A stretch of DNA of 64,000 nucleotides from Aeromicrobium marinum DSM 15272 (GCF_000160775.2 NZ_CM001024.1:409016-473015), one strand, 5' to 3'; positions 15,487-22,201 are shown, counted from the first letter of the stretch. Numbers and translations: made by a program. Notes: generated by a model not told the origin, from the letters alone.

Positions 15487-16313
15487 GCCGCGGCCGTCTG
15501 TCGGCGACGAGCGTGGTCGATCGCGGACTGGGTGACACCAAGGATCTGCAGCGCCGACCAGCGGGATTCGCCGTTCTCGACGAGCCAGTCGTAGTCCTCG
15601 ACCAGGTCACGGCGCGCGGGGGCCCCGACCTGAGGGACGGCGGCCGGGTCGTCGATGGTGTCGTCGTCCCAGGCCAGCGGGGTGACCCAGCCGGCGACTG
15701 CCGCAAACCTGAGGCTGCGGGACACAGACGACCGTTCGTGAACGAGGGAGACGGGGGCCGGCGTCATCGACAGCTCGTCGTAGATCTTCCGGACAGCGGC
15801 CGCAGTGCCCGCGGTGACGTCGCGGCGCCCGTGGGCCAGAGGTCCGAAGTTGCTTCGGTTCATGCCGATCTGAGCAGCGATCTTCGACTGAGACCAGCCG
15901 ATCGCCACGAGAGCCTGGATCCGGCGTGCTGTGCCGATCGACGGCACGATCGCGCCGGCGGCGAGGTCGAGCTCGACCGCCAGCAACTTCTCAGCCGTCG
16001 CCGGCCGGACACGCTTCGACGGGACCTGACCTCGGGACGGGTCGCCGTAGATCAGCTTCCACACGGTCGAGGGGGAGAGCCCCGCGGAACGTGCGACGCG
16101 CTTCCACCCCATGCCCTGACGGCCAAGACGGAGAACGTGCCGACGCGCGGGGTCCGCGTCGATGTACGGCTGCCAACGGCCGTACGCCTGCTGGCGGGAA
16201 CGCTCGGCTTCCGCGACCGAGTTCGCCGCCCTGCAAGGAGAGCAGCGGCAACGATCCACGACGTACTTGACGCGGGTGCCGTGCTGACGATGAGTATCGC
16301 GGACGGCGGTCAC
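15483..16313 (-). CDS. Helix-turn-helix phage DNA-binding protein, 276 aa
   Basis: Starts with a Cys/basic block (YVVDRCRCSPCRAAN) typical of an actinophage HTH family, followed by at least two helix-turn-helix segments: WKRVARSAGLSPSTVWKLI (about 75-93) and WSQSKIAAQIGMNRSNFG (about 139-156). A third HTH-like stretch, SRWSALQILGVTQSAIDHA, ends the protein. It is probably a regulator or an origin/recombination accessory factor. GTG 16313 overlaps the upstream stop. Confidence 0.75.
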   Translation of the reverse strand: MTAVRDTHRQHGTRVKYVVDRCRCSPCRAANSVAEAERSRQQAYGRWQPYIDADPARRHVLRLGRQGMGWKRVARSAGLSPSTVWKLIYGDPSRGQVPSKRVRPATAEKLLAVELDLAAGAIVPSIGTARRIQALVAIGWSQSKIAAQIGMNRSNFGPLAHGRRDVTAGTAAAVRKIYDELSMTPAPVSLVHERSSVSRSLRFAAVAGWVTPLAWDDDTIDDPAAVPQVGAPARRDLVEDYDWLVENGESRWSALQILGVTQSAIDHARRRQTAAA

Positions 16314-16669
16314 TGGTCCTCACCGCCGCCCTTGACGACGGTGAGGGACCAGGACTCGGACTTCTTGGCGTATCGGACGTAGGTCTCGGGGGCCTCGGCC
16401 TTGAGCTTCTTGGCGTCGACGGTCCAGCGCTCGGAGTGGGAGAGGCGCAGGGACGGGGCGTGGGGACCGTTGAGCTGGATCTTCAGGTGGTCGGCGGCAC
16501 GGGCGGCGAGCTCGGCCTTGATCCCGTCTGTGATGACCTTGAGCTGGGCGGCTGCGGCGTCGGCGGCGGCCTTGGCGGCGGGGTACGCGGCGTGGAGCTG
16601 GGCGAGGCGGGCGTCGGTGTCGGCGTCGAGGTTGAGGACGGCGTCGGCGGCGAGGGGCTGGGTGGTCAT
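16310..16669 (-). CDS. Coiled-coil phage protein, 119 aa
   Basis: Start ATG 16669 overlaps the upstream stop (ATGA); the open frame extends further but without support. The Ala-rich heptad region (about residues 18-60) should form a coiled coil, followed by a conserved-looking beta segment ending YAKKSESWSLTVVKGG. The layout recalls phage proteins of the Gp157 type, but I cannot confirm that. Function unknown. Confidence 0.6.
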   Translation of the reverse strand: MTTQPLAADAVLNLDADTDARLAQLHAAYPAAKAAADAAAAQLKVITDGIKAELAARAADHLKIQLNGPHAPSLRLSHSERWTVDAKKLKAEAPETYVRYAKKSESWSLTVVKGGGEDQ

Positions 16670-16938
16670 AGGAACTCTCCTGTGGTCTGTGCAGTGGTGA
16701 CGGGGATGGGTGGGAGCTGTACGGCGACGCCCTGTTCGGTGGCGAGGTCGACAGCGACGTGCACGTCCGTGATGAGGGACGCAATCTGTGGGGGCCGGGG
16801 CCCGGCGTGCAGCGCGGCGTTGGCGCGCTCGGTGAGGAACTGGGCGGAGCGGGTGCCCCGCTCGCGGTCGGTTTCGGAGGCGGCGGTCTCCAGGGACCGC
16901 AGGACGTGGCACCAGGCGTTGGACTCGGCGATGTTCAT
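16666..16938 (-). CDS. Hypothetical phage protein, 90 aa
   Basis: ATG 16938 overlaps the stop of the membrane-protein gene upstream. Product MNIAESNAWCHVLRSLETAA and onward is helical and acidic, with no motif. The longer open frame upstream lies inside the neighbour and is discarded. Confidence 0.58.
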   Translation of the reverse strand: MNIAESNAWCHVLRSLETAASETDRERGTRSAQFLTERANAALHAGPRPPQIASLITDVHVAVDLATEQGVAVQLPPIPVTTAQTTGEFL

Positions 16939-17177
16939 GCGGCCTCGTCCCTGGGGAGCACGGCACTCTTCATGCGGCGCTCGACCCACTGCTCGGAATG
17001 GGTGCGCAGCTCGTGCTCGCCGGTGACCGTGGGGAGGTGTCGCGGCCGGGCGAACTTGTCGCCGACCTTGAGCAGCCACAGGACCCAGGCCCAGAAGAGT
17101 CCGACGACGAGGGTGATGGCGCCGACGACGACCGCGATCTGGGCGATGAGCAGCGCCACTGACAGCACGGTGTCCAT
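16935..17177 (-). CDS. Single-pass membrane phage protein, 80 aa
   Basis: An N-terminal hydrophobic stretch of about 35 residues (ALLIAQIAVVVGAITLVVG then LFWAWVLWLL) is followed by a basic, charged C-terminal half, so this is a small inner-membrane protein with one or two passes. It sits among small early genes. Its role is unknown. Confidence 0.62.
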   Translation of the reverse strand: MDTVLSVALLIAQIAVVVGAITLVVGLFWAWVLWLLKVGDKFARPRHLPTVTGEHELRTHSEQWVERRMKSAVLPRDEAA

Positions 17178-17178
17178 G

Positions 17179-17448
17179 TCAGATCTCGCCTTCGGTGCGG
17201 CGGATGCCGGTGCACGTCGGGCAGACGTCGGCGCAGTCGAGGTGGTGATACTCCGAGGACCAGCCGTCGCCGCAGGTCGTGAACTCGTCGGAGTCCTCGA
17301 CGCAGAGCGTCACCCCGCAGACGGTGCAGTCCACCCGCTCGGTGCAGGCGCTGCCCTCTGGGCAGTCGACCGGCTCGTGGTGGTTGGGGACGTCGACGGG
17401 GGTCGGCTGCGTGTAGTAGGCCGCGAAGGCGTACGCCATGGTGTTCAT
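17179..17448 (-). CDS. Cys-rich phage protein, 89 aa
   Basis: Start ATG 17448 overlaps the preceding stop (ATGA). At least nine Cys residues, including CTVCG, CADVC and CPTC, indicate one or two bound zinc ions. The N-terminal MNTMAYAFAAYYTQPTPVD is uncharged. No family is recognised. Confidence 0.62.
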   Translation of the reverse strand: MNTMAYAFAAYYTQPTPVDVPNHHEPVDCPEGSACTERVDCTVCGVTLCVEDSDEFTTCGDGWSSEYHHLDCADVCPTCTGIRRTEGEI

Positions 17449-17648
17449 GACTTCCCTCCGTGCTTCGCTTCGCGGTGCTGCTGCAGCGCTGTGTCGGCCT
17501 TCCTGCGCGAGTCGCGCGTCCAGAAGCTGCACTCGGCGCAGCGGCGATAGACCGAACGGCCGCCACGTGATCTGGTCACCCGCGTCACCCGGCGTCGGCC
17601 CTCCCCGGGCTCGTCGTAGCGATCGAGGTCTTCCTGCGCGGCGCTCAT
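17445..17648 (-). CDS. C2H2-like zinc-finger microprotein, 67 aa
   Basis: Begins MSAAQEDLDRYDEPGEGRRR. A Cys-x2-Cys (CAEC) followed about 20 residues later by His-x4-His (HREAKH) fits a single C2H2 finger preceded by a very basic stretch, so DNA or RNA binding is likely. ATG 17648 overlaps the upstream stop. Confidence 0.62.
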   Translation of the reverse strand: MSAAQEDLDRYDEPGEGRRRVTRVTRSRGGRSVYRRCAECSFWTRDSRRKADTALQQHREAKHGGKS

Positions 17649-17773
17649 GCGTGCACCCGCTCGATCCGGAGGACCGCCTGCGCGAGCAGCAGCCCCACGA
17701 GCACAGCGAGGACGAAGTTGACCCACGCCAGGCCGACGACGATGCCGCCGACGGCGGCCATGCGGCGGGTCAT
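17645..17773 (-). CDS. Small membrane protein, 42 aa
   Basis: A 42-residue protein that is almost entirely one hydrophobic helix pair (GGIVVGLAWVNFVLAVLVG), beginning MTRRM and ending RIERVHA. ATG 17773 overlaps the upstream stop (ATGA), which supports its reality despite its size. Confidence 0.55.
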   Translation of the reverse strand: MTRRMAAVGGIVVGLAWVNFVLAVLVGLLLAQAVLRIERVHA

Positions 17774-18000
17774 CGGTCGGAGCCGTTCGCGAGGTTGATC
17801 GCCTCGGCCGCGTGGACGTCGAGGGCGGTGTCGCGGCGGTGTTTGGGGGACGGGTCCTCGCCGGTGATCTTCGCGACGTCGAGTTGCAGCTCGCGGGTGA
17901 CCAGGTCGCAGAACGGGCACCAGTGGTCCTCGCGGTGCTTGCCGGTGCCGTCGGACATGGCCGCGGCACGGCGGAGATCGGGGGTGGCGATGAGGAACAT
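17770..18000 (-). CDS. Hypothetical phage protein with Cys pair, 76 aa
   Basis: Start ATG 18000 follows GAAAGG by ten bases; a TTG at 18018 in the same frame is less likely. The product MFLIATPDLRRAAAMSDGTG has a Cys-x2-Cys in HWCPFCDLV and a mainly helical remainder. It is the first gene after a 185-base gap with strong hairpins, so it may begin a transcript or follow an attenuator. Confidence 0.6.
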   Translation of the reverse strand: MFLIATPDLRRAAAMSDGTGKHREDHWCPFCDLVTRELQLDVAKITGEDPSPKHRRDTALDVHAAEAINLANGSDR

Positions 18001-18023
18001 CGGTAGACTGCCTTTCAAGTCGT

Positions 18024-18058
18024 GGGCCCGGTTTTCTCGTGGTTGGGGAGCCGGGCCC
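18024..18058. repeat. Inverted repeat, 8-bp stem
   Basis: GGGCCCGG (18024-18031) pairs with CCGGGCCC (18051-18058) across a 19-base loop, in the gap between two leftward genes. It could be a terminator, attenuator or processing site; no T-tract follows on either strand. Confidence 0.6.
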
Positions 18059-18091
18059 CGGTCGTGTCTGGGTGGTGCTCTGAAGTTGGGT

Positions 18092-18117
18092 GGGGCCCCG
18101 TTTCTCTGTGGGGCCCC
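18092..18117. repeat. Paired GGGGCCCC palindromes
   Basis: Two GGGGCCCC octamers, at 18092-18099 and 18110-18117, are separated by ten bases. Each is self-complementary, so they can pair with one another or dimerise. With the stem at 18024 they give the leader of the 76-aa gene two consecutive strong hairpins. Confidence 0.6.
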
Positions 18118-18185
18118 GTGCCCGACCGTGGGAGTCGGCCGGGCTCCGGTGCCGGGGCGAGGGAGCGTCCGCGGCGCCGGTGGTC

Positions 18186-18416
18186 TCAGGCGGATCTGGC
18201 CCGGTCGAGCGGCGGGAGGCCGCGGTCGGCGCGGATGAGGTCCTCGAGCTCGTCGACGGTGTACGGGTTGGTCGCGTGGTGGGCGGCCTCGGCTGCCTCA
18301 CGCGGGGTCATCCGGTCGCGGGCGGCGAGCCCGTAGGCGAGGGTCCGGCCGGCGGCGTCGATGCGCTCCTGGGACGGGATGCCGTTGCCGGGCCGCTTGG
18401 CGTCCGCGGTGCTCAT
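18186..18416 (-). CDS. Hypothetical phage protein, 76 aa
   Basis: Helical protein beginning MSTADAKRPGNGIPSQERID, with an acidic C-terminal stretch (VDELEDLIRADRGLPPLD). Its ATG overlaps the stop of the GIY-YIG gene. It is followed by the hairpin-containing 185-base gap. No function is recognised. Confidence 0.6.
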   Translation of the reverse strand: MSTADAKRPGNGIPSQERIDAAGRTLAYGLAARDRMTPREAAEAAHHATNPYTVDELEDLIRADRGLPPLDRARSA

Positions 18417-18961
18417 GCCGACACCGCCTTGCGGCCGCGACGAGCGGAGAGCTCGTCCTGTCGCTGGATCTCGCGCCGCCGGCGAACGCCAACGAGGTCG
18501 AGTTCGGCGGCCCGTTCACGGGCGAGCCGCTGCAGGGTTTCGATGCGCTGCTCGATCAGAGCCGGGACCGGCGTTCCGAAGAGCGCCCGGTAGTCGGCGA
18601 CAGCGGTGACGAGACCCTTCGGCAGGTACGCGCCGTTCGGCGTCTCGCTGTCACGGATGAGGACGGTGAACCAGTCGAACCAGTCCTGCTCGGTCCAGAG
18701 GTGGCGGCCTGCCCACTTGCCGGACTTGTTCCAGCGGGGAACCTCGTCGCGGATGGCGCGGCGCTCGACCTCGCGGGCGGTGATTCCGGTCGGGTAGACG
18801 TGGGCTCGGACCTTGGTGACGGTCGGCGCCCACCAGGAGGTGGAGCGGTGCTGGGCGAGCCGGTTGGGCAGGTTCGCGGTCGAGCCGACGTAGATGAGTC
18901 GGCCGTCCTGGTCGAAGCACCGGTAGACCCAGTGAGTGGCGTTGGTGCGGTCGACCTTCAT
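18413..18961 (-). CDS. GIY-YIG nuclease domain protein
   Basis: 182 residues with a GIY-YIG fold at 10-80. VYR (12-14) stands for GIY and YVG (24-26) for YIG, followed by R34, H38, an acidic residue in AREVERRA (64-66) and N78, the expected catalytic set. The C-terminal 100 residues are helical and may contact DNA. In phages this domain occurs in homing endonucleases and in stand-alone nucleases of early operons. Here it is the second gene of the leftward operon, four bases overlapped with the Xre gene, not inside another gene. Confidence 0.72.
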   Translation of the reverse strand: MKVDRTNATHWVYRCFDQDGRLIYVGSTANLPNRLAQHRSTSWWAPTVTKVRAHVYPTGITAREVERRAIRDEVPRWNKSGKWAGRHLWTEQDWFDWFTVLIRDSETPNGAYLPKGLVTAVADYRALFGTPVPALIEQRIETLQRLARERAAELDLVGVRRRREIQRQDELSARRGRKAVSA

Positions 18962-19254
18962 GCCGACACCGCATCAGACGAGTCATGGCGCGTCATCAGA
19001 GTTGACATCGACGGCACGAAAAGAGTCCCGGGGAGGACGCGCAGCGCCTCCTCGATGCGCTGCGCAACAGCAGGTGTGCACGTGGTGCGCTCGCCGCGGA
19101 CCATCATGCTGATGAACTGCCGCGAGCATTCCGCGTGTCGACCGAGTCGGGCCTGGCTGAAGTCGCCGGCCTCCATGTAGTCGATCAGCAACTTGGTGCT
19201 GCGGAGCTTCATCCATCTGCCTTTCGCTCGGCGTCGCCGGGTCGTGTGCTTCAT
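18958..19254 (-). CDS. Xre-family early regulator (Cro-like)
   Basis: First gene of the leftward operon. A helix-turn-helix spans about residues 29-60 in the longer form (FSQARLGRHAECSRQFISMM), followed by a segment containing CTPAVAQRIEEALRVLPG. ATG 19254 has AGGAG five bases upstream. An internal ATG at 19212 has GAAAGG and gives the form MKLRSTKLL usual for this family, so either start is possible. It is divergent from the repressor, as Cro is from CI. Its last codons contain one copy of the 15-bp operator-like repeat. Confidence 0.75.
   Translation of the reverse strand: MKHTTRRRRAKGRWMKLRSTKLLIDYMEAGDFSQARLGRHAECSRQFISMMVRGERTTCTPAVAQRIEEALRVLPGTLFVPSMSTLMTRHDSSDAVSA
18993..19007 (+). 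repeat. 15-bp direct repeat, copy 1
   Basis: TCATCAGAGTTGACA, inside the 3' end of the Xre gene. An exact second copy lies at 19303-19317 over the early promoter, suggesting an operator and a secondary repressor site. Confidence 0.6.
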
Positions 19255-19289
19255 CGTTGCTCCTGGGTTGGCTTGTTGTCAACAGTGAA

Positions 19290-19318
19290 ACCGTATCGGA
19301 CTTCATCAGAGTTGACAA
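19290..19318 (-). promoter_or_regulatory. Putative leftward early promoter
   Basis: On the minus strand, TTGTCA (19318-19313) and TACGGT (19295-19290) are separated by 17 bases, a good -35/-10 pair. Transcription would begin near 19284, about 30 bases before the Xre start. The -35 and spacer are covered by the 15-bp repeat. Confidence 0.5.
19303..19317 (+). repeat. 15-bp direct repeat, copy 2 (operator candidate)
   Basis: TCATCAGAGTTGACA, identical to 18993-19007. It covers the -35/spacer of the leftward promoter in the divergent immunity region. A shorter AGTTGACA recurs at 19425-19432 and an inverted GTTGTCAAC at 19275-19283. Confidence 0.55.
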
Positions 19319-19485
19319 GTAGTAAACGAGTTACAGGCTTGTATTTCTGGTGGTCACTGGAATGACAGGCGTGTGGCGTGGCGCTGTCTTGTAGACACAG
19401 ATTCAGGCAGACTTGTCGCTGTTCAGTTGACAGCGCTGCTACTGGTGGCTTCCTCACGGGGGAGTGGCCGCGATAGGTGTTCAGC

Positions 19486-20250
19486 ATGCCTCACGCGTTT
19501 CGCGATTTTCTCCAGCAGGGCCTTGACGACCGCACGTGGCGACAGGCCGACCTTGTCCGTGAGTCTGGGATGTCCCGTGCGCTTGTGAGCAAGCTGCTCA
19601 AGGACCAGCGCGATGTGCTTCCTCGCCCACCCGAGCAAGCCACGGTCGAGGGGATCGCGAAGGCGTTCCGTGTTCCGCCGGCGACCGTCTGGCAGGTCGT
19701 CGCCCGCGCCATGGGTTTGCCCACCGAGGCCCTCCCGACGATCGTGCACGAGCTTAAGGATGCAACCGACCACGAGCTGTTGGACGAGATTTCCCAGCGG
19801 ATGTCCAGGCGAGTAGTGAGCGACCAGGAGTGGGCCGCGGAACGACGCCGAGCCGATGAGTTGGAGATCTTGGAGTTCATCAGCCGGCAGAACGAGGCGG
19901 AGTCAGGTGCGACGGTGGTGGATGCTGAGAACCCGTTCCCTGTCGACACCTTGGCGTGGAGACGGATCGAGGAAGAGCGGCAGAAGCAGTTGCGGCTCGA
20001 CGCGATGGTGGACGAGTACCTCGAACGGCGCGGCACCGCTTCCATCACCTTCACCGCCAGAGGGCAGGTCAACAGCGCCCGCGAGCTCGAGCCCGACGAA
20101 TTGGCTCGACGGCGCGCGGCCGCCGAAGCCGAGACGTCGATCGAGGGCCCTGAGCCGCCGGCGGAGCTCGCGGCCGACGCGACCGACGAGGACACCGAGT
20201 ACACCAAGCAGTTCGACGCTGAGCACGGCGACGACAACGAGGGGCGCTGA
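19486..20250 (+). CDS. Prophage immunity repressor (Xre-type HTH)
   Basis: 254-residue protein divergent from the Cro-like gene. The N-terminal helix-turn-helix (about residues 19-50) reads TWRQADLVRESGMSRALVSK; the following 40 residues complete an Xre fold. The rest is acidic and charged, with no visible self-cleavage Ala-Gly/Ser-Lys peptidase motif, so it is not LexA-like. Start ATG 19486 is preferred over in-frame GTG 19477. It is followed after two bases by the 303-aa gene, so repressor and downstream genes probably share a lysogenic transcript. Confidence 0.8.
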   Translation: MPHAFRDFLQQGLDDRTWRQADLVRESGMSRALVSKLLKDQRDVLPRPPEQATVEGIAKAFRVPPATVWQVVARAMGLPTEALPTIVHELKDATDHELLDEISQRMSRRVVSDQEWAAERRRADELEILEFISRQNEAESGATVVDAENPFPVDTLAWRRIEEERQKQLRLDAMVDEYLERRGTASITFTARGQVNSARELEPDELARRRAAAEAETSIEGPEPPAELAADATDEDTEYTKQFDAEHGDDNEGR

Positions 20251-20252
20251 CG

Positions 20253-21164
20253 ATGGTCGACAAGCCACTACCGGTGAGCTTCTGGCAGGCACGAGTTCTG
20301 GACAAAGCAGCGAAGCGCGCGGCCGGGCTCGACTGGTCTGACGCTCTGCGGGCTGCCGCGACGCTCCCGTTGAGGGAGCGGACCCACGACGACGATGTGT
20401 ACGACCTCATAGTCGACGGAGATCTCGTGCTAGTTGGTGCGCACCGCGTCCTCAACAAGGACTTCATGACCACGATCGACGCAAAGAGCGAGTCGATCAG
20501 GGACATCATGGACGACGTCTCCGGGGAGGAGGACGGCCCCGAGTTCGCGCACACGACCGTGATGGCGATGCTGCCTCGCCACAACGCCATCGCGGTTGTT
20601 CGGGGCGGTGCCAACTCGCCGCGAGCGAAGTCTGCGGCGGAACTCTTCTTGCAGCGACACGTCAGCGTCGGTCGTGGCGCCCACTGGTTCGTCGAGCCGA
20701 TCATGACGCCGCCTCAGCTGGATGACCTCCGCCGAGCGAAGGGTGTCCAGGCACTGCAAGCGCGATACGAGACGTTGAGCCTCCTCGACGATCCTGACCC
20801 TCAGCGCAGGGGCTTGGCCACGACCTTCGACAACACAGCCAGCTCTCTCGGCGCTGAGCTGATCATCGACGTCAACATCCGCATTGCGCCGGGCTACCGC
20901 CACTCGGGGAGTTTGGCGGGGCTCAAGGATCTCGTGCTGAACGACTTGCCACGTCTTTCGGGCAAGAAGCGATCGGTGACGGCCAAGGCCGTGTTCGACG
21001 ACGACAGCAACGAGGTCATTGACCTGGTGGCCGGCAAGCTCGCGTCGTCTATCGAGTTGGAGCGCGAAGCCACGGAGAGCCGGCGGTACTCGGCCTTGCT
21101 GGACGGTCTGAAAAGCGTCAGTGTGGACATGCAGACTCGGGTGGATGAGATCCTGAGAGGGTGA
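20253..21164 (+). CDS. Cytosolic protein of unknown family, RexA-like by position
   Basis: 303 residues, no signal or membrane segment. Mixed alpha/beta, with a central EFAHTTVMAMLPRHNAIAVV and a C-terminal helical region (LASSIELEREATESRR) that may be a coiled coil. I recognise no domain with certainty; the central pattern is reminiscent of DUF6731-type phage proteins. It is the second gene of the repressor operon (two-base gap) and is followed, with an overlap at GTG 21161, by a membrane protein. That order and the sizes parallel lambda cI-rexA-rexB. A prophage-encoded superinfection exclusion role is inferred from the layout only. Confidence 0.7.
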   Translation: MVDKPLPVSFWQARVLDKAAKRAAGLDWSDALRAAATLPLRERTHDDDVYDLIVDGDLVLVGAHRVLNKDFMTTIDAKSESIRDIMDDVSGEEDGPEFAHTTVMAMLPRHNAIAVVRGGANSPRAKSAAELFLQRHVSVGRGAHWFVEPIMTPPQLDDLRRAKGVQALQARYETLSLLDDPDPQRRGLATTFDNTASSLGAELIIDVNIRIAPGYRHSGSLAGLKDLVLNDLPRLSGKKRSVTAKAVFDDDSNEVIDLVAGKLASSIELEREATESRRYSALLDGLKSVSVDMQTRVDEILRG

Positions 21165-21673
21165 GCAGCATGGCGACGCGTGAGTACGGACTCCGAGACC
21201 TCGTCGTCGAGCACCCGGGACTGGACCACCTACCCGCGATCCTCGCCGTGGGGACGTGGGCTCTGCTTATGCGCGACCTCGAGGTCAGCAACGTCCCGGA
21301 GTTCTTGGTGGGTCTTGCCACTGTCTCGGCTCTGGTGCTTGCGGCGGCCGCCTTCGTGTGCACGCTGACCTATCAGTCCTCCGCCCAACGAGTGGTCGAT
21401 CTTCGCATTGCCTTCGGCGTCCAGATCCAGCGCAACTGGGTGTCGATCTTCGCCATCACCTTCGTCGCCGCAGTGGCCCCTCTAGTTGCCCTCTTGCTGG
21501 TTGGAACAGGACCGGTAGGCCCAGCGATAGCCGTGTGGGCGTCCGCGATGCTCGTCATGAAGGCCGGCCGCACCCTCTACTGGCTCCGGGCCATGGTCTT
21601 CACCCAGTACCTGGACGACGTTCGCCCGGCGCAGTCTTGGCCGCCCACCCGCGAAGAGCCGCGCTCGGCCTGA
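21161..21673 (+). CDS. Small multi-pass membrane protein, RexB-like by position
   Basis: 170 residues with three to four hydrophobic segments, roughly 24-40, 49-70, 92-117 and 119-137, and a short charged C-terminus ending PPTREEPRSA. Start GTG 21161 overlaps the upstream stop by four bases; ATG 21170 is an alternative. A 303-aa cytosolic partner precedes it. Lambda RexB is likewise a small four-pass membrane protein following a cytosolic sensor in the repressor operon. No sequence-level homology is claimed. Ion-channel or membrane-damage activity is a testable inference. Confidence 0.7.
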   Translation: MSSMATREYGLRDLVVEHPGLDHLPAILAVGTWALLMRDLEVSNVPEFLVGLATVSALVLAAAAFVCTLTYQSSAQRVVDLRIAFGVQIQRNWVSIFAITFVAAVAPLVALLLVGTGPVGPAIAVWASAMLVMKAGRTLYWLRAMVFTQYLDDVRPAQSWPPTREEPRSA

Positions 21674-21679
21674 CGCTTC

Positions 21680-21705
21680 CTGTCGGCGGTCGGCCGTAGC
21701 GTCAC
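21680..21705 (+). promoter_or_regulatory. Repeated phage promoter-like element, copy B
   Basis: CTGTCGG-N10-TAGCGTC, 26 bases, aligned without gaps with copies A and C. TAGCGT (21697-21702) ends ten bases before ATG 21713, so the transcript would be leaderless or nearly so. Confidence 0.6.
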
Positions 21706-21712
21706 CGCCACG

Positions 21713-22168
21713 ATGAGCACACCGCATCCCTGGGCAGGCGGCCCCCACCCATGGCGCGCCTACCGGGACGCCTACCCCCACGTGAACGTCTACTGGCGCG
21801 ACCTCGGCCGAGGCATCCGAGCCCGCACCGACGGCGTCTCCAAGGTCTGGCAGTCCACCAAGACCCTGCAGGTCGAACGCCGGTGCGCCGCCCGCCACGA
21901 GCAGGAGCACCTCGACGCCGGCCACGACGGGTGCGTCGGCGGAACCATGGAAGCCCGCATCAGGTTCCGCGCCGCCCAGTGGCTCTGCCCCGACCCCCGC
22001 AAGGTCGCCGACGCGATCATCTGGGCCGGCGGCGACAAGATCCAGGCAGCCGACCACCTCTGGCTCGACGTCCCCACGTTCGAGGCCCGCGTCGACCCTC
22101 GGTTCATGCACATCGCCGAACGCCGCCTCATCAGCCAGCTGGTACGCGACGAACAGCAGCACCCCTGA
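21713..22168 (+). CDS. HExxH metalloprotease-like phage protein (ImmA/IrrE type)
   Basis: 151 residues. H62-E63-x2-H66 (RHEQEHLDAG) is a zinc-protease motif, and E80 in MEARIRFRAA is placed as the third ligand, as in ImmA/IrrE proteins. C58 and C74 flank the site. ImmA-type peptidases cleave phage or mobile-element repressors. Here the gene lies two genes beyond the repressor, between the immunity cassette and the integrase, with its own promoter-like element B. Repressor cleavage is a plausible but unshown role. Confidence 0.68.
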   Translation: MSTPHPWAGGPHPWRAYRDAYPHVNVYWRDLGRGIRARTDGVSKVWQSTKTLQVERRCAARHEQEHLDAGHDGCVGGTMEARIRFRAAQWLCPDPRKVADAIIWAGGDKIQAADHLWLDVPTFEARVDPRFMHIAERRLISQLVRDEQQHP

Positions 22169-22171
22169 GAA

Positions 22172-22197
22172 CTGTCGGCGGTCACCCCTAGCGTCAG
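22172..22197 (+). promoter_or_regulatory. Repeated phage promoter-like element, copy C
   Basis: CTGTCGG-N10-TAGCGTC. TAGCGT (22189-22194) ends seven bases before ATG 22202, the leaderless spacing. It matches copies A and B base for base outside the variable N10 and its last two positions. Confidence 0.6.
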
Positions 22198-22201
22198 TGA
22201 C

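Noticed and set aside
19427-19432. TTGACA as -35 of the repressor promoter
   Set aside because: No acceptable -10 at 16-18 bases downstream, so the repressor promoter is left unplaced.
19251-19487. 78-codon minus-strand frame across the immunity intergenic region
   Set aside because: It covers promoter and operator elements, ends at the Xre start and has no ribosome site or recognisable product.
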